This document shows positions 55,324 to 64,000 of a stretch of DNA of 64,000 nucleotides, piece after piece. The first letter of the stretch is position 1; every line of letters starts with the position of its first letter. Position numbers and translations under genes: made by a program. Under the pieces are notes generated by a model that did no database searches, was not told the DNA's origin, and saw only the letters and a list, made by a program, of their open reading frames with translations. The DNA comes from an uncultured Lachnospiraceae bacterium (lineage in GTDB: Bacteria; Bacillota; Clostridia; Lachnospirales; Lachnospiraceae), in assembly GCA_902781655.1 (NCBI GenBank), contig CACZJZ010000013.1, positions 1-64,000 of the forward strand, written 5' to 3'.

Positions 55324-55887
55324 TCAGGACCGGCGGCAGCCCGCACAGCCGCCGCAGGACTGCCCGCCCGCCGGAGCTGCGCCGTCGTCCGCCAGCATGC
55401 CTGACACCGCGTCCATCGGCGTGGTGAGCAGCGCCGCCGCCTGGACGGCGATGCCCTCGCCGGCGCCGGTAAAGCCCAGATGTTCCTCCGTCGTTGCCTT
55501 CACGGACACCTGGCTGAGATCTATGCCGAGCGCCTCCGCAATATTCTTCCGCATCGTATCGATGTAGGGACGCAGCTTCGGCGCCTGCGCGACGACCGTG
55601 GCATCCACGTTCTCAATCAGGAATCCATGCTCAGCAAGAAGCCTTGCGACCTTTCTCGTCAGCTTCATGGAATCCGCCCCTTCATAGCGCGGGTCGCTGT
55701 CCGGAAACAGCGCGCCGATATCCCCGAGCGCTGCCGCGCCGAGCAGCGCATCCATGATGGCATGCAGCAACACGTCCGCGTCGGAATGCCCGAGCAGTCC
55801 CTTCTCATACGGAATTTCAACTCCGCCCAGGATCAGTTTTCTTCCCTCCACCAGCCGGTGGACATCATACCCAGTTCCAATTCTCAT
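55324..55887 (-). CDS. ispF: 2-C-methyl-D-erythritol 2,4-cyclodiphosphate synthase with Cys tail
   Basis: Fifth enzyme of the MEP isoprenoid pathway. The start [20 protein letters not shown] with the metal ligands Asp8 and His10, and [19 protein letters not shown], are typical; [13 protein letters not shown] normally marks the end. Here about 30 further residues follow, ending with Cys178-x2-Cys181-x2-Cys184 ([12 protein letters not shown]). The ATG overlaps the mscS stop as ATGA. No ispD is adjacent. Confidence 0.93.
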   Translation of the reverse strand: MRIGTGYDVHRLVEGRKLILGGVEIPYEKGLLGHSDADVLLHAIMDALLGAAALGDIGALFPDSDPRYEGADSMKLTRKVARLLAEHGFLIENVDATVVAQAPKLRPYIDTMRKNIAEALGIDLSQVSVKATTEEHLGFTGAGEGIAVQAAALLTTPMDAVSGMLADDGAAPAGGQSCGGCAGCRRS

Positions 55888-56792
55888 GGTGTATTATCCC
55901 GGATTTCCCTTTCCCTCTGCTCCACCGTCAGGCCGCCGAGCAGCTGCATGTGCGGATACGCCACCTCGATGCCTGCCCGGCAGAACTCGCGGTAAATCCT
56001 CTCCCGGTCGTCTGTGACAGCGCAGTACAGCTTCGATCTCGTGGATGCCGACACCAGAACGGACAGATCAATCCCGCTGTCCGCGAGCGCTTCCATCCGG
56101 ACCGGCACGGGTTTTGACCGGTCAGTCCGGTAATCGACAAAATCCGGGTGCTCACAGACGACCTTCTGCATGATTTCCTTCGCCCGGTCGAGGTCCGACT
56201 CATAGGTGATCTCGACGACCAGCTTGTCGAGATTGGGCAGCGTGCCGTCAGGCGCCGCGCCCGCGTTGCTGTCGTTCTGCGCGCTCCCGAGGCGACTGTA
56301 GTTCTCCACCGTCAGGGTATCCATCACCTGATTCGGGATGATATCGCGCACATTCGTCACGCAGTCTCGCACCACCGTGTGCCGCAGCGTCAGCTCCTCC
56401 ACATACCCGTCGATTGTCTTGCCGTCGGCGTTCACGCGGATGCGGTCCCCCACCTCGAAGGGCCGGTACACGGAAATGAAGAATCCGTGAATGATGTTCT
56501 TTGTCCCCTCCTGGAAGATGAAGCCGAGCACCACGACGATCACGGAGCTCGACATCACCATCGTGTTGATGAACGTGTCCGCTGTGGACGAGAGCCTTGC
56601 GAGCGATGCCACGCCGAGCGCCACAACAATCGCCTCGAGCAGGCTCTCCAGAAATCCGATATACACGCTGTTGCGGTGGGCCTTTACCTTGCGGAAGATC
56701 CGTCGCAAAAGGTACACGACAAGCGCCGTGACCGCAATCGTACTGACCAGCGTAAACGCCTTGCTTTGCAGAATGTCTACAACAATTTTCAT
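55884..56792 (-). CDS. mscS: Small-conductance mechanosensitive channel family protein
   Basis: MscS-type channel of 302 residues. Three hydrophobic N-terminal stretches end in the pore helix region ([20 protein letters not shown]), followed by the beta domain ([20 protein letters not shown]) and the C-terminal alpha/beta domain. It would open under hypo-osmotic stress. It is first in the group that runs through ispF to sigH. Confidence 0.88.
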   Translation of the reverse strand: MKIVVDILQSKAFTLVSTIAVTALVVYLLRRIFRKVKAHRNSVYIGFLESLLEAIVVALGVASLARLSSTADTFINTMVMSSSVIVVVLGFIFQEGTKNIIHGFFISVYRPFEVGDRIRVNADGKTIDGYVEELTLRHTVVRDCVTNVRDIIPNQVMDTLTVENYSRLGSAQNDSNAGAAPDGTLPNLDKLVVEITYESDLDRAKEIMQKVVCEHPDFVDYRTDRSKPVPVRMEALADSGIDLSVLVSASTRSKLYCAVTDDRERIYREFCRAGIEVAYPHMQLLGGLTVEQREREIRDNTP

Positions 56793-56827
56793 CCGTCAAA
56801 CCCTGCTTCGTTTTGCGGCAGGCGCTC

Positions 56828-58009
56828 TCAGTGGTGGAACAGCCGGATGTGCGTGAAGCACATCACCATGTCATGCGCATCGGCAGCCGCGATGACATTG
56901 TCGTCGCGGATCGAGCCTCCCGGCTCCGCGACATATTTGACGCCGCTCCGCGCCGCGCGTTCAATGTTGTCGCCGAACGGGAAGAACGCGTCGGAGCCGA
57001 GCGAGACGCCGGTATTCCTGTCAAGCCATGCCCGTTTTTCCTCCGCCGTGAACACATCCGGCCTGCGCGTGAAGATTGCCTCCCACTTGCCGTCGGCGAG
57101 CACATCCATGCAATCCTCTCCCATATAGAGATCAATGGCGTTGTCGCGGTCCGCGCGGCGGATATCGTCGCGGAACGGCAGCTCCAGCACCTGCGGACTC
57201 TGCCGGAGAAACCAGTTATCCGCCTTGCTCCCCGCCAGTCTCGTGCAGTGAATGCGGGACTGCTGTCCTGCGCCAATGCCGATCGCCTGACCGCCCTTGA
57301 CATAGCACACCGAGTTGGACTGCGTGTACTTGAGCGTGATCAGGGCAATCGCCAGATCGTCCCGCGCCGCGGCAGGCAGATTTCTGTTCTTCGTCACGAT
57401 GTCCGAGAACAGCGCGTCGTCGATCTTCAGCTCATTGCGCCCCTGTTCGAAGGTCACACCGAAAATCTGACGCCGCTCCACCGGCGCCGGCACGTAGTCC
57501 GGATCAATCTGAAGCACACAGTAATTGCCCTTTTTCTTGGAAGAAAGGAGCTTCAGCGCCTCGTCCGTATAGCCCGGCGCGATGATGCCGTCCGAGACCT
57601 CGCGGTGAATGAGCCGCGCTGTGTCCTCGTCGCAGACATCCGAGAGGGAGATGAAATCCCCAAAGGAACTCATACGGTCCGCGCCGCGCGCTCTGGCGTA
57701 AGCGCACGCGAGAGGAGAAAGCTCCCCGCAGTCGTCAACCCAGTAAATCTTCCGCTCCACCTCGCTGAGCGGCAGCCCGATCGCAGCGCCAGCCGGGGAG
57801 ACGTGCTTGAAGCTGGCCGCCGCCGGCTTCCCGGTCGCCTTCCTGAGTTCGCTCACAAGCTGCCAGCCATTGAACGCATCCATCAGATTGATGTATCCCG
57901 GGCGCCCGTTCAGCACAGTAAAAGGAAGCCCGCTGCCGTCCTCCATAAACACGCGGGACGGTTTCTGGTTGGGATTACAGCCATATTTGAGTGCCAGTTC
58001 AGATGCCAT
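56828..58009 (-). CDS. AICAR formyltransferase, stand-alone PurH C-domain type
   Basis: Transfers a formyl group to AICAR to give FAICAR in purine synthesis. It corresponds to the transformylase half of PurH: LKYGCNPNQKPSRV at the start and KHVSPAGAAIGLPL are family hallmarks, with VKGGQAIGIGAGQQSRIHCT near the formyl-folate site. The cyclohydrolase half is missing, and that activity is supplied by the next gene upstream. The start has GGGAGG. The length of 393 is typical of this clostridial variant. Confidence 0.9.
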   Translation of the reverse strand: MASELALKYGCNPNQKPSRVFMEDGSGLPFTVLNGRPGYINLMDAFNGWQLVSELRKATGKPAAASFKHVSPAGAAIGLPLSEVERKIYWVDDCGELSPLACAYARARGADRMSSFGDFISLSDVCDEDTARLIHREVSDGIIAPGYTDEALKLLSSKKKGNYCVLQIDPDYVPAPVERRQIFGVTFEQGRNELKIDDALFSDIVTKNRNLPAAARDDLAIALITLKYTQSNSVCYVKGGQAIGIGAGQQSRIHCTRLAGSKADNWFLRQSPQVLELPFRDDIRRADRDNAIDLYMGEDCMDVLADGKWEAIFTRRPDVFTAEEKRAWLDRNTGVSLGSDAFFPFGDNIERAARSGVKYVAEPGGSIRDDNVIAAADAHDMVMCFTHIRLFHH

Positions 58010-58027
58010 GATTCCTCCCTATAGAAT

Positions 58028-58756
58028 TCAGTGATTCTTATTGATGATCCTCGAGGTGTACGTCCCGTCAGCCGTCTCAATGAACCGCACGAACAGCGAC
58101 ACCTTGTTGTCCGGATTGAGACTGTGCCAGATACGCTCCGCGAAGGTGTCGATATCTGCCGTGAACGCCTCATCCAGATCGATTTCCTCCGGCTCGCCGG
58201 CAAAACTCGGCAGCGGATTTCCGTCCCCCATATAAGTGTGGATGAATTTCCCCTTCCCGGGCTTTGGATTGCTGTACGCAAATGTGAACCGGCAGCAGCT
58301 GTCCGGGTCGCCGCCGTCGCTCTTCAGAATCGACAGGGCAAAATTACAGCTTCCCTTTTCCACATGGCACACACCGGATATGCGCGGCGTGTAGTTCGGC
58401 GCGTCCGGCTCGAATTCCCGGCTCCGGAGCGACTGCTCGAATGTGAGCTGCCTGTCGAGTCCCTCGTAGATGGTGTCCGTCTGGTCGCCGTTTGTCACAA
58501 TCGTCTTGTTGCCGTAGACGCGCACCGGCGCATAGATAATCAGACTCGGATCCTCCATCTTGGAAGGGTCGAACGCCTGCGTCCGGATGCCCTCCCCGTC
58601 CTCGACGAAGATGCGGTTCCGGCTGTTCCCGCTCCGGCCCATGATGAAGTAGGCGATGACGACCCGCCCGCCGTCCGCTGAACGGCCGAGCACAATGCCG
58701 CGGCCCGGATACGGATTGGCCGCCAGCAGCTTCTCCAGATCTCTCCCGTTTGCCAT
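58028..58756 (-). CDS. IMP cyclohydrolase (PurO-like)
   Basis: Closes FAICAR to IMP. Matches the IMP_cyclohyd family (PF07826), related to archaeal PurO and not to the PurH N-domain: NPYPGRGIVLGRSADGGRVV, AYFIMGRSGNSRNRIF, and APNYTPRISGVCHVEKG. The length of 242 fits. Its ATG directly abuts the purC stop codon (TAA-ATG), and the AICAR formyltransferase follows after 18 nt, so the three form one unit. Confidence 0.9.
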   Translation of the reverse strand: MANGRDLEKLLAANPYPGRGIVLGRSADGGRVVIAYFIMGRSGNSRNRIFVEDGEGIRTQAFDPSKMEDPSLIIYAPVRVYGNKTIVTNGDQTDTIYEGLDRQLTFEQSLRSREFEPDAPNYTPRISGVCHVEKGSCNFALSILKSDGGDPDSCCRFTFAYSNPKPGKGKFIHTYMGDGNPLPSFAGEPEEIDLDEAFTADIDTFAERIWHSLNPDNKVSLFVRFIETADGTYTSRIINKNH

Positions 58757-59632
58757 TTATTCCTCCACTTCTCTGCCTGTGAGCAGACGATACGCCTCAC
58801 GGTATTTTGCAATCGTCCTGTCAATGACGTCCGACGGCAGATTGTAATCGCTGTCCGGATTTGCCTTCAGCCAGTCGCGCACGAACTGCTTGTCAAAGGA
58901 CGGCTGTCCGTGCCCCGGCTCGTAGCCCTCGAGCGGCCAGAACCGGCTGCTGTCAGGCGTCAGCATCTCATCTCCGAGCACGACATGGCCCGCCTCGTCG
59001 AGGCCGAACTCAAACTTTGTGTCTGCAATGATGATGCCGCGGCTCAGCGCGTAGTCCGCGCACTTGCGGTACAGCGTGATCGTCGCGTCGCGGATCGTCT
59101 CCGCAAGCTCCTCCCCGCGCCCGGGGAAGAACTTCTCCAGCACATCGATGCTGGTTTCAAAATCAATATTCTCATCGTGGTCTCCGATCTCGGCCTTGGT
59201 GCTCGGCGTGTAGATCGGCTCCTCAAGCCTGCTGCACTCCTTCAGCCCTTCCGGCAGAGCGATGCCGCAGACCGTGCCGTTCTTCTGATAGCTTGCCCAG
59301 CCGCTGCCCGTGATATAGCCGCGGACAATGCACTCGATCGGAATCATCCGGAGCTTCCTGCACAGCATGCTCCGCCCGCGGAACGCGTCCGTGCGGAAAA
59401 ATTCCGGCATGTCGTTCACATCGGTGCTGATCATATGGTTTGCAATGACATCCTTCGTGTAGTCGAACCAGAACCGCGACATCTGCGTCAGGACCTTTCC
59501 CTTCGACGTGACCTTATTCTTCAGAATCACATCGAACGCGCTGATGCGGTCGGTCGCAACCATGACGAGAGAATCGCCAATATCATAGATCTCACGTACT
59601 TTGCCTTCTTTTACCGGTTTGAATTCCTGCAT
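58757..59632 (-). CDS. purC: SAICAR synthase
   Basis: Phosphoribosylaminoimidazole-succinocarboxamide synthase: joins CAIR and aspartate with ATP. The start MQEFKPVKEGKVREIYDIGD holds the ATP-binding strand; ATDRISAFDVIL, IECIVRGYITGSGWASY, and LADTKFEFG-like IIADTKFEFGLDEAG are conserved. The start at 59632 has GGAGG; a longer open frame is rejected because it crosses the leader. The length of 291 is typical of the eukaryote-like/long form. Confidence 0.94.
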   Translation of the reverse strand: MQEFKPVKEGKVREIYDIGDSLVMVATDRISAFDVILKNKVTSKGKVLTQMSRFWFDYTKDVIANHMISTDVNDMPEFFRTDAFRGRSMLCRKLRMIPIECIVRGYITGSGWASYQKNGTVCGIALPEGLKECSRLEEPIYTPSTKAEIGDHDENIDFETSIDVLEKFFPGRGEELAETIRDATITLYRKCADYALSRGIIIADTKFEFGLDEAGHVVLGDEMLTPDSSRFWPLEGYEPGHGQPSFDKQFVRDWLKANPDSDYNLPSDVIDRTIAKYREAYRLLTGREVEE

Positions 59633-59697
59633 GTTGGCCTCCAGTATGGAATACATGATGATTGGGCGGATCAATTTCCCGTCCTGCAAACGACTCC

Positions 59698-59741
59698 ATT
59701 ATAAGGTAATTTTTCCGTGCGCGAAACGTGTTTTTCCGAAC
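59698..59741 (-). promoter_or_regulatory. purC promoter with a possible PurR box
   Basis: Minus strand TTTCGC, 17 bp, TATAAT (59703-59698). On the plus strand, TTTTTCCGAAC (59731-59741), just upstream of the -35, contains CCGAAC preceded by T's, like the Bacillus PurBox core. A second inverted box is not clear. Confidence 0.4.
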
Positions 59742-59798
59742 CTGCCGATTGCAATGATCCCGCAGTGATTCAACAATTATCTCGCGGTTATCCCGCAG

Positions 59799-61217
59799 TC
59801 AGCCCGCGTATTGCGTCAGATCGTGGACCCAGTTCCCGCGCCGCACCATCGCGAACCCGATGAAGCATTTGATAAAATCGATGCACTGCACCGCCAGGAA
59901 CACCGTGAGAATCGGCCAGTCTGTAAAGTGCGTGAATACATAGGCTGCCGGGATGCTCGCCGCCCAGACAAAACACGAATCAAACAGGAACGTGACAAAG
60001 GTTTTCCCTCCCGACCGCAGGGTAAAATACGACGCATTCTCATACGCGTACACCGGCATGAACACGGCGGAGATCCGGATCAGGCCCTCCGCGGTGGCGC
60101 GGACCTGTGCGGTGGTATTGTAGATGCGCGGAAACATGCCCGAGACACCGAACAACAGCACGCCGGAAATCACGCAGAGAAATACCGAGAACACCCGCAT
60201 CCGCGTGGCGTCATCCTGCACAGTATCCATTTTCCCCGCGCCGAGTTCCTGCCCGAGAATGATCGAGATCGCATCTCCCATCGCTATGAACGCAATGTTG
60301 AAGACATTGCTGATCGTGTTGCTGATATTGAACCCCGCGACCACATCGAGGCCGAGCGTCGAATACTGCTGGGAGAGCACTGTCATGCCGAGAGACCACA
60401 TCGTCTCATTCATCAGCAGCGGGAATGCCTTCGGCAGGATTCGGCGCACCAGATCCGCCGGAATATAAAATCCGCGGTAGAGTCCGTCCGCATACGCGAA
60501 CCGGCTGCCCGAACACACGCCTGCTCTCGCATGGCGGTGCGTCCAGACAATCACGATCGCTGCCTCGACAAAACGGGACAGCACCGTCGCCGCGGCGGCA
60601 CCGGCGACCCCAAATGCCGGCGCACCGAATTTACCGTAGATCAGAATATAGTTCCCGATCAGATTGACAAAGACTGCTGCGATACCGGCCTTCATCGGCA
60701 CGACCGTCTCGCCGCACTCACGCAGCGTGCCGGAATAGACCTGCGACACCGCAAACGGAAGGAGCCCCGCGTACATCACCAGAAGATACTGCCGGGCAGC
60801 CGTCATCGTCGCGCCCGCATCCACGCTCCCGCTGTCGCCGGTGAGCCAGAGCCGCACCAGATTCTCCCCCTGCAGCGCAAACAGCATCGCACTCGCCACG
60901 GTCAGGACCAGAGACAGCACAAGCTTGAGCCGCATCGTGTACCGCACGCCCTTCTCATCCCCTTTTCCGGAGAACTGCGCGGTAAAAATTCCGATCCCGG
61001 CAAGGCCGCCGAAGATCATCAGATTATATACAAATAGCAGCTGGTTCACGATGGAAACACCGGACATCTGATCCGTGCCGACCTGTCCCACCATGATATT
61101 GTCCAGCATCCCGACAAAATTCGTGATTCCGTTCTGAATTGCAATCGGCACCGCGACCCCCAGTACATGACTGTAGAAGCCGCGGCTGCCAATATAACGT
61201 GATTTCTGAAAACTCAT
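59799..61217 (-). CDS. MATE family multidrug exporter
   Basis: Polytopic Na+/H+-driven efflux protein of 472 residues with about twelve membrane spans in two matched halves: HVLGVAVPIAIQNGITNFVG at the start of the first and KAFPLLMNETMWSLGMTVLS at the start of the second. The substrate is unknown. It follows the alpha-galactosidase by 28 nt and may share its transcript; no terminator is seen before the purC promoter. Confidence 0.9.
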   Translation of the reverse strand: MSFQKSRYIGSRGFYSHVLGVAVPIAIQNGITNFVGMLDNIMVGQVGTDQMSGVSIVNQLLFVYNLMIFGGLAGIGIFTAQFSGKGDEKGVRYTMRLKLVLSLVLTVASAMLFALQGENLVRLWLTGDSGSVDAGATMTAARQYLLVMYAGLLPFAVSQVYSGTLRECGETVVPMKAGIAAVFVNLIGNYILIYGKFGAPAFGVAGAAAATVLSRFVEAAIVIVWTHRHARAGVCSGSRFAYADGLYRGFYIPADLVRRILPKAFPLLMNETMWSLGMTVLSQQYSTLGLDVVAGFNISNTISNVFNIAFIAMGDAISIILGQELGAGKMDTVQDDATRMRVFSVFLCVISGVLLFGVSGMFPRIYNTTAQVRATAEGLIRISAVFMPVYAYENASYFTLRSGGKTFVTFLFDSCFVWAASIPAAYVFTHFTDWPILTVFLAVQCIDFIKCFIGFAMVRRGNWVHDLTQYAG

Positions 61218-61245
61218 AGAAATGGTAAAAATCCTTTTCCTTTTT

Positions 61246-63516
61246 TTACGCCTTTATCTCTTTAACCAGATGATACAGCCTGCTCTGGAAATCGCCGAGC
61301 GGCGGCATCAGCATGCCCATGTGCATCAGCTCATCTCCGCAGCCCTCCGTCTGCGGAACAAAAGAACCATATCCATTCTCGACATGCGCGGCTCCGCACT
61401 CCTCCGTGATCGTATACGCCGCGTCCGGATCGAGTCCTCGCAGGAATGCCAGCCTCGAATTCGTGGAAGGCCTGCCGAGCACCTGCACATATGTGACCAG
61501 CGCCTCGCTCTTGTCCTTCGACACATTCATCCAGCAGTCCCACGGCTCCTTTTCGTCCCAGGAATGGATCCGATAATAATCTCCATCCGCGACGAGGCCG
61601 TGATATCTGTGGTAGCGGGCAATCTGCTCCGGAATCTTCTCCCGGTCCTCCGCCGGCAGCGCGGCGATGTTGAGCTCATAGCCAAACGTCCCCGCGAGCG
61701 CCACATTTGCCCTCGTATCAAACGGCGTCACCCGCCCGACCTGCTCGTTCGGGCACTTCGAGACATGCGCGCCCATCGTGGACATCGGATAGATGAGAGA
61801 AGTACCCTCCTGGATCCGGAGCCGCTCGATCGCGTCGGTGTCGTCAGAGCACCAGATCTGCGGGCTGTAATACATCATCCCCGCGTCAAACCGTCCGCCG
61901 CCGCCCGAGCAGTTCTCCAGCAGCAGATCCGGGAAGTCCGTGATCAGCCGCTCCTGCATCTCATAGAGGCCCAGTACATAGCGGTGCATCAGCTCGCCCT
62001 GTCCCTCCGGCGGCAGGCTCATCCCGCCGACATCTGACAGCGTCCGGTTCATGTCCCACTTCACGTAGTCGATCGGTGCGCTCTTCAGAATCCGGTACAC
62101 CCGGCTGTAGATCTCCTCCCGCACTTCCTTTCTCGACAGGTCCAGCACGCACTGATTCCGCGCGAGCGTCGGATTCCTGTCCTTGATGTGCAGCATCCAG
62201 TCCGGATGCTCGCGGCACAGATCCGAATCCGGCGAGATCATCTCCGGCTCAAACCAGATGCCAAACTTCATGCCAAGTCCCCGGATCCGCTCCACGAGCG
62301 GCGCAAGGCCTCCCTTCAGCTTCGTCTCGTTGACAAACCAGTCCCCCAGCGCACAGTTGTCGTCGTTCCGTGCACCGAACCAGCCGTCGTCCATGACCAT
62401 CATCTCGACGCCGGCCGCGTGCGCGTCCTTCGCGATCTCATAGATTTTGTCCTGGTCAAAGTCAAAATACGTGGCCTCCCAGTTGTTGATGAGCACCGGG
62501 CGCGGCTTGTCCTTCCACGGGCTGCGGATGATATGGCCGCGGATGAAGTCATGATATGAACGCGTCATCTGCCCGAGGCCTTCCGCGGAATACGTGAGGG
62601 CAGCCTCCGGCGTCTGGAAGCACTCGCCCGGCCCCAGTCTCCAGGCAAAATTCTCGGGGTGAATGCCGGTGATAAGCCGCACAGAGCTGAACTGGCTCTT
62701 CTCCGCCACCTCCGTGTGATTCCCGGAGTAGATGAGCTGCATGGCGTAGACCTCACCGCTGTCCTGGGTCGTCCCGGGCGTCACCAGCGCCATGAACGGC
62801 GCCGCCTGATGACTCGTCTCGCCACGCGTGCTGCCGATCTGCGTTTTGCCGAAATTCAGCGGCCGCTGCTGGATCCGCCGCTCCCGCGCCCAGTTTCCGG
62901 TGAGCGTCACCGCCTCAAAGCCACGGTCGTCCATATCGATCGAGGCGCTCAGCGCCCTCGTCAGCACCAGCTTCTGACTGCCGTCGTTGCGGATGAGCGC
63001 GCTCCGTGTGATAACGTCCTCCTTTGGGAACACGGAATAAAGCAGCGTCACCTTCACGCCCAGAACCGGATCCACGAGAAAGAGAGACAGCGTCTCCACC
63101 ATGTCGGTCAGCATACCGTCCTCTCTGCGGACGCCGTCGTCCTTCCCCGGAAAGGCGGACGGCAGGCCCGTCAGCTGCGGCTTCCCCTTCTCAATCGAAT
63201 AAGAGTCATAGAAAAGCTCGGTTCCATGCTGATTCTGCTCATTCGCAAGATCGAGCGCCGCCTCGCGGTAGTCCCCCACGCCGGCCGTCGGATACTCAAA
63301 CGGCAGCGCGTTCAGAAATGTCCCCTTCTCCCGCGGAAGACGGAGCGGCTGCGGATACTCATGAAGCCGCAGCAGATACGTTCCGCCCGTGTGTGCCACC
63401 TTCCGTCCGTAATAAATGTGCGCGACATATCCTTCCTCCGTCACGCCGATCATGTACGTGGTGTGGCATGTGTCCAGTTTGAAAATCCGTTTCCCGCTGT
63501 CGTACAGAATAGCCAT
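61246..63516 (-). CDS. aga: Alpha-galactosidase, GH36
   Basis: Hydrolyses terminal alpha-galactose from raffinose, stachyose or melibiose. The barrel carries VEMMVMDDGWFGARND, the nucleophile in YVKWDMNRTLSD and the acid/base in IWCSDDTDAIERL, with NCSGGGGRFD between. An N-terminal beta-sandwich of about 300 residues precedes it. The length of 756 is near the family norm of 730. No signal peptide, so it acts inside the cell on imported sugar. No sugar transporter is visible on this side; upstream DNA lies beyond the window. AGGAGG precedes the start. Confidence 0.95.
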   Translation of the reverse strand: MAILYDSGKRIFKLDTCHTTYMIGVTEEGYVAHIYYGRKVAHTGGTYLLRLHEYPQPLRLPREKGTFLNALPFEYPTAGVGDYREAALDLANEQNQHGTELFYDSYSIEKGKPQLTGLPSAFPGKDDGVRREDGMLTDMVETLSLFLVDPVLGVKVTLLYSVFPKEDVITRSALIRNDGSQKLVLTRALSASIDMDDRGFEAVTLTGNWARERRIQQRPLNFGKTQIGSTRGETSHQAAPFMALVTPGTTQDSGEVYAMQLIYSGNHTEVAEKSQFSSVRLITGIHPENFAWRLGPGECFQTPEAALTYSAEGLGQMTRSYHDFIRGHIIRSPWKDKPRPVLINNWEATYFDFDQDKIYEIAKDAHAAGVEMMVMDDGWFGARNDDNCALGDWFVNETKLKGGLAPLVERIRGLGMKFGIWFEPEMISPDSDLCREHPDWMLHIKDRNPTLARNQCVLDLSRKEVREEIYSRVYRILKSAPIDYVKWDMNRTLSDVGGMSLPPEGQGELMHRYVLGLYEMQERLITDFPDLLLENCSGGGGRFDAGMMYYSPQIWCSDDTDAIERLRIQEGTSLIYPMSTMGAHVSKCPNEQVGRVTPFDTRANVALAGTFGYELNIAALPAEDREKIPEQIARYHRYHGLVADGDYYRIHSWDEKEPWDCWMNVSKDKSEALVTYVQVLGRPSTNSRLAFLRGLDPDAAYTITEECGAAHVENGYGSFVPQTEGCGDELMHMGMLMPPLGDFQSRLYHLVKEIKA

Positions 63517-63562
63517 CTTACCCTCCTTGATTTTCCCTCATCCGGTGCGCCTGCACCGAGAC

Positions 63563-64000
63563 TCAGCCCTCCGGCTCCTCCAGCCGCTCGCTCTGCTCGT
63601 CCGCCACGCGCACCATCCAGTTCTCCGCGATCTGCGCGCTCCGCGTGATCTCCTGGTGCTTCTCCCGCTCCTTCACGTAGATATAACCGAAGACGCTGTA
63701 TGTCAGCGCTCCGACAAAATTCACGAGCAGGTCCTTCATCGTGTCGATAATGCCGATGTCCAGATATCCTCCGTCGATCACATACGTCTTTCCCGACGCC
63801 GTCTCGATCGTCGTCTTCGTGATATTCCGCACCGCGATCGGAATCTGCTGATGCGTCGGGTCGAGCGTCACCGACTGGAACGACCGCACGATGAAATCCT
63901 TCTGCATGTCCTGCCCGAAGAACTGATCCCCTGCAAACTCAATGAATTCCCAGCACACGCCCACTGTCATGGAGAAGCAGAACGCCACCATGGCCAGATA
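63563..64000 (-). CDS. Membrane protein, 5' end outside the window
   Basis: C-terminal part of a larger protein; the reading frame is open to the window edge (the first visible residues are YLAMVAFCFSMTVG). The order is a membrane span, WEFIEFAGDQFFGQDMQKD, a beta-rich loop, DTMKDLLVNFVGALTYSVFG (second span) and a charged tail. The WEF(I)EF and D-T-M-x-D-L-x-V-N/D patterns match a widespread Firmicutes membrane family of unknown function. Its coding end is 46 nt from the alpha-galactosidase start. Confidence 0.75.
   Translation of the reverse strand, partial: YLAMVAFCFSMTVGVCWEFIEFAGDQFFGQDMQKDFIVRSFQSVTLDPTHQQIPIAVRNITKTTIETASGKTYVIDGGYLDIGIIDTMKDLLVNFVGALTYSVFGYIYVKEREKHQEITRSAQIAENWMVRVADEQSERLEEPEG

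Noticed and set aside
59633-59798. Purine riboswitch upstream of purC
   Set aside because: The leader from the mapped -10 to the start is only about 60 nt, too short, and lacks the conserved purine-aptamer loops.

Overview
The window reads as about 64 kb of chromosome from a fairly GC-rich, Gram-positive member of the Clostridia, most like a Lachnospiraceae. The pointers are CodY, a SigH-type sporulation sigma factor, MecA, mini-RNase III, pyruvate phosphate dikinase, HemZ, a CIRCE-controlled groESL operon, an NAD-dependent ligase, and the gene orders topA-codY, ispF..cysS-mrnC-rlmB-sigH and rpmE-DUF1385-prmC-prfA. No species is claimed. Forty-nine protein genes are called, the last one cut by the window edge. 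Only three are on the + strand (DUF1846, an ABC-F ATPase, a PHP-HAD fusion). I saw no rRNA, tRNA, CRISPR array, prophage or insertion sequence.

Layout. 0.2-6.5 kb: an oligopeptide ABC transporter operon, transcribed oppB-oppC-oppD-oppF-oppA. 6.8-15.7 kb: DUF1846; a drug/metabolite exporter joined to a lipoprotein-like domain; metA and ligA; a pseudouridine synthase and mecA. 15.9-21.2 kb: rpsB-tsf behind a structured leader, then codY and topA. 21.4-28.8 kb: the relA-MBL-hemZ operon, then groES-groEL with CIRCE. 28.9-35.6 kb: a small immunity-like gene behind a two-operator promoter, ppdK with an FMN dehydrogenase, a membrane GDPD and an alpha/beta hydrolase. 35.8-41.5 kb: a Na/Pi cotransporter with Pho-box-like repeats, then the ABC-F and PHP-HAD genes. 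41.7-50.6 kb: rpmE, DUF1385, prmC, prfA, pheA, ppx, ppk and a small acidic protein. 50.7-56.8 kb: mscS-ispF-DUF436-cysS-mrnC-rlmB-sigH. 56.8-64 kb: purC with a split pair for the last two purine steps, a MATE exporter, a GH36 alpha-galactosidase and a partial membrane protein.

How it fits together. Much of the window links nutrient state to growth. Opp brings in peptides, CodY and the Rel enzyme read branched-chain amino acids/GTP and ppGpp, NptA with Ppk/Ppx handles phosphate and polyphosphate, and the purine genes feed the GTP pool. The rest is largely translation and genome maintenance.

Most unusual points: (1) OppA looks circularly permuted: the segment that normally ends this family lies between the lipobox linker and the usual N-terminus, and the protein stops where that segment would begin. 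(2) The exporter at 8.4-10.6 kb runs into a lipobox-bearing secreted domain in one reading frame. (3) Several ordered cis-elements: helically spaced CTTCACT repeats, a duplicated 15-bp operator flanking a promoter, Pho-box-like triplets, a triple 9-mer operator, a branched rpsB leader, and recurrent double-hairpin terminators. (4) The ABC-F protein has a degenerate second ATPase site.
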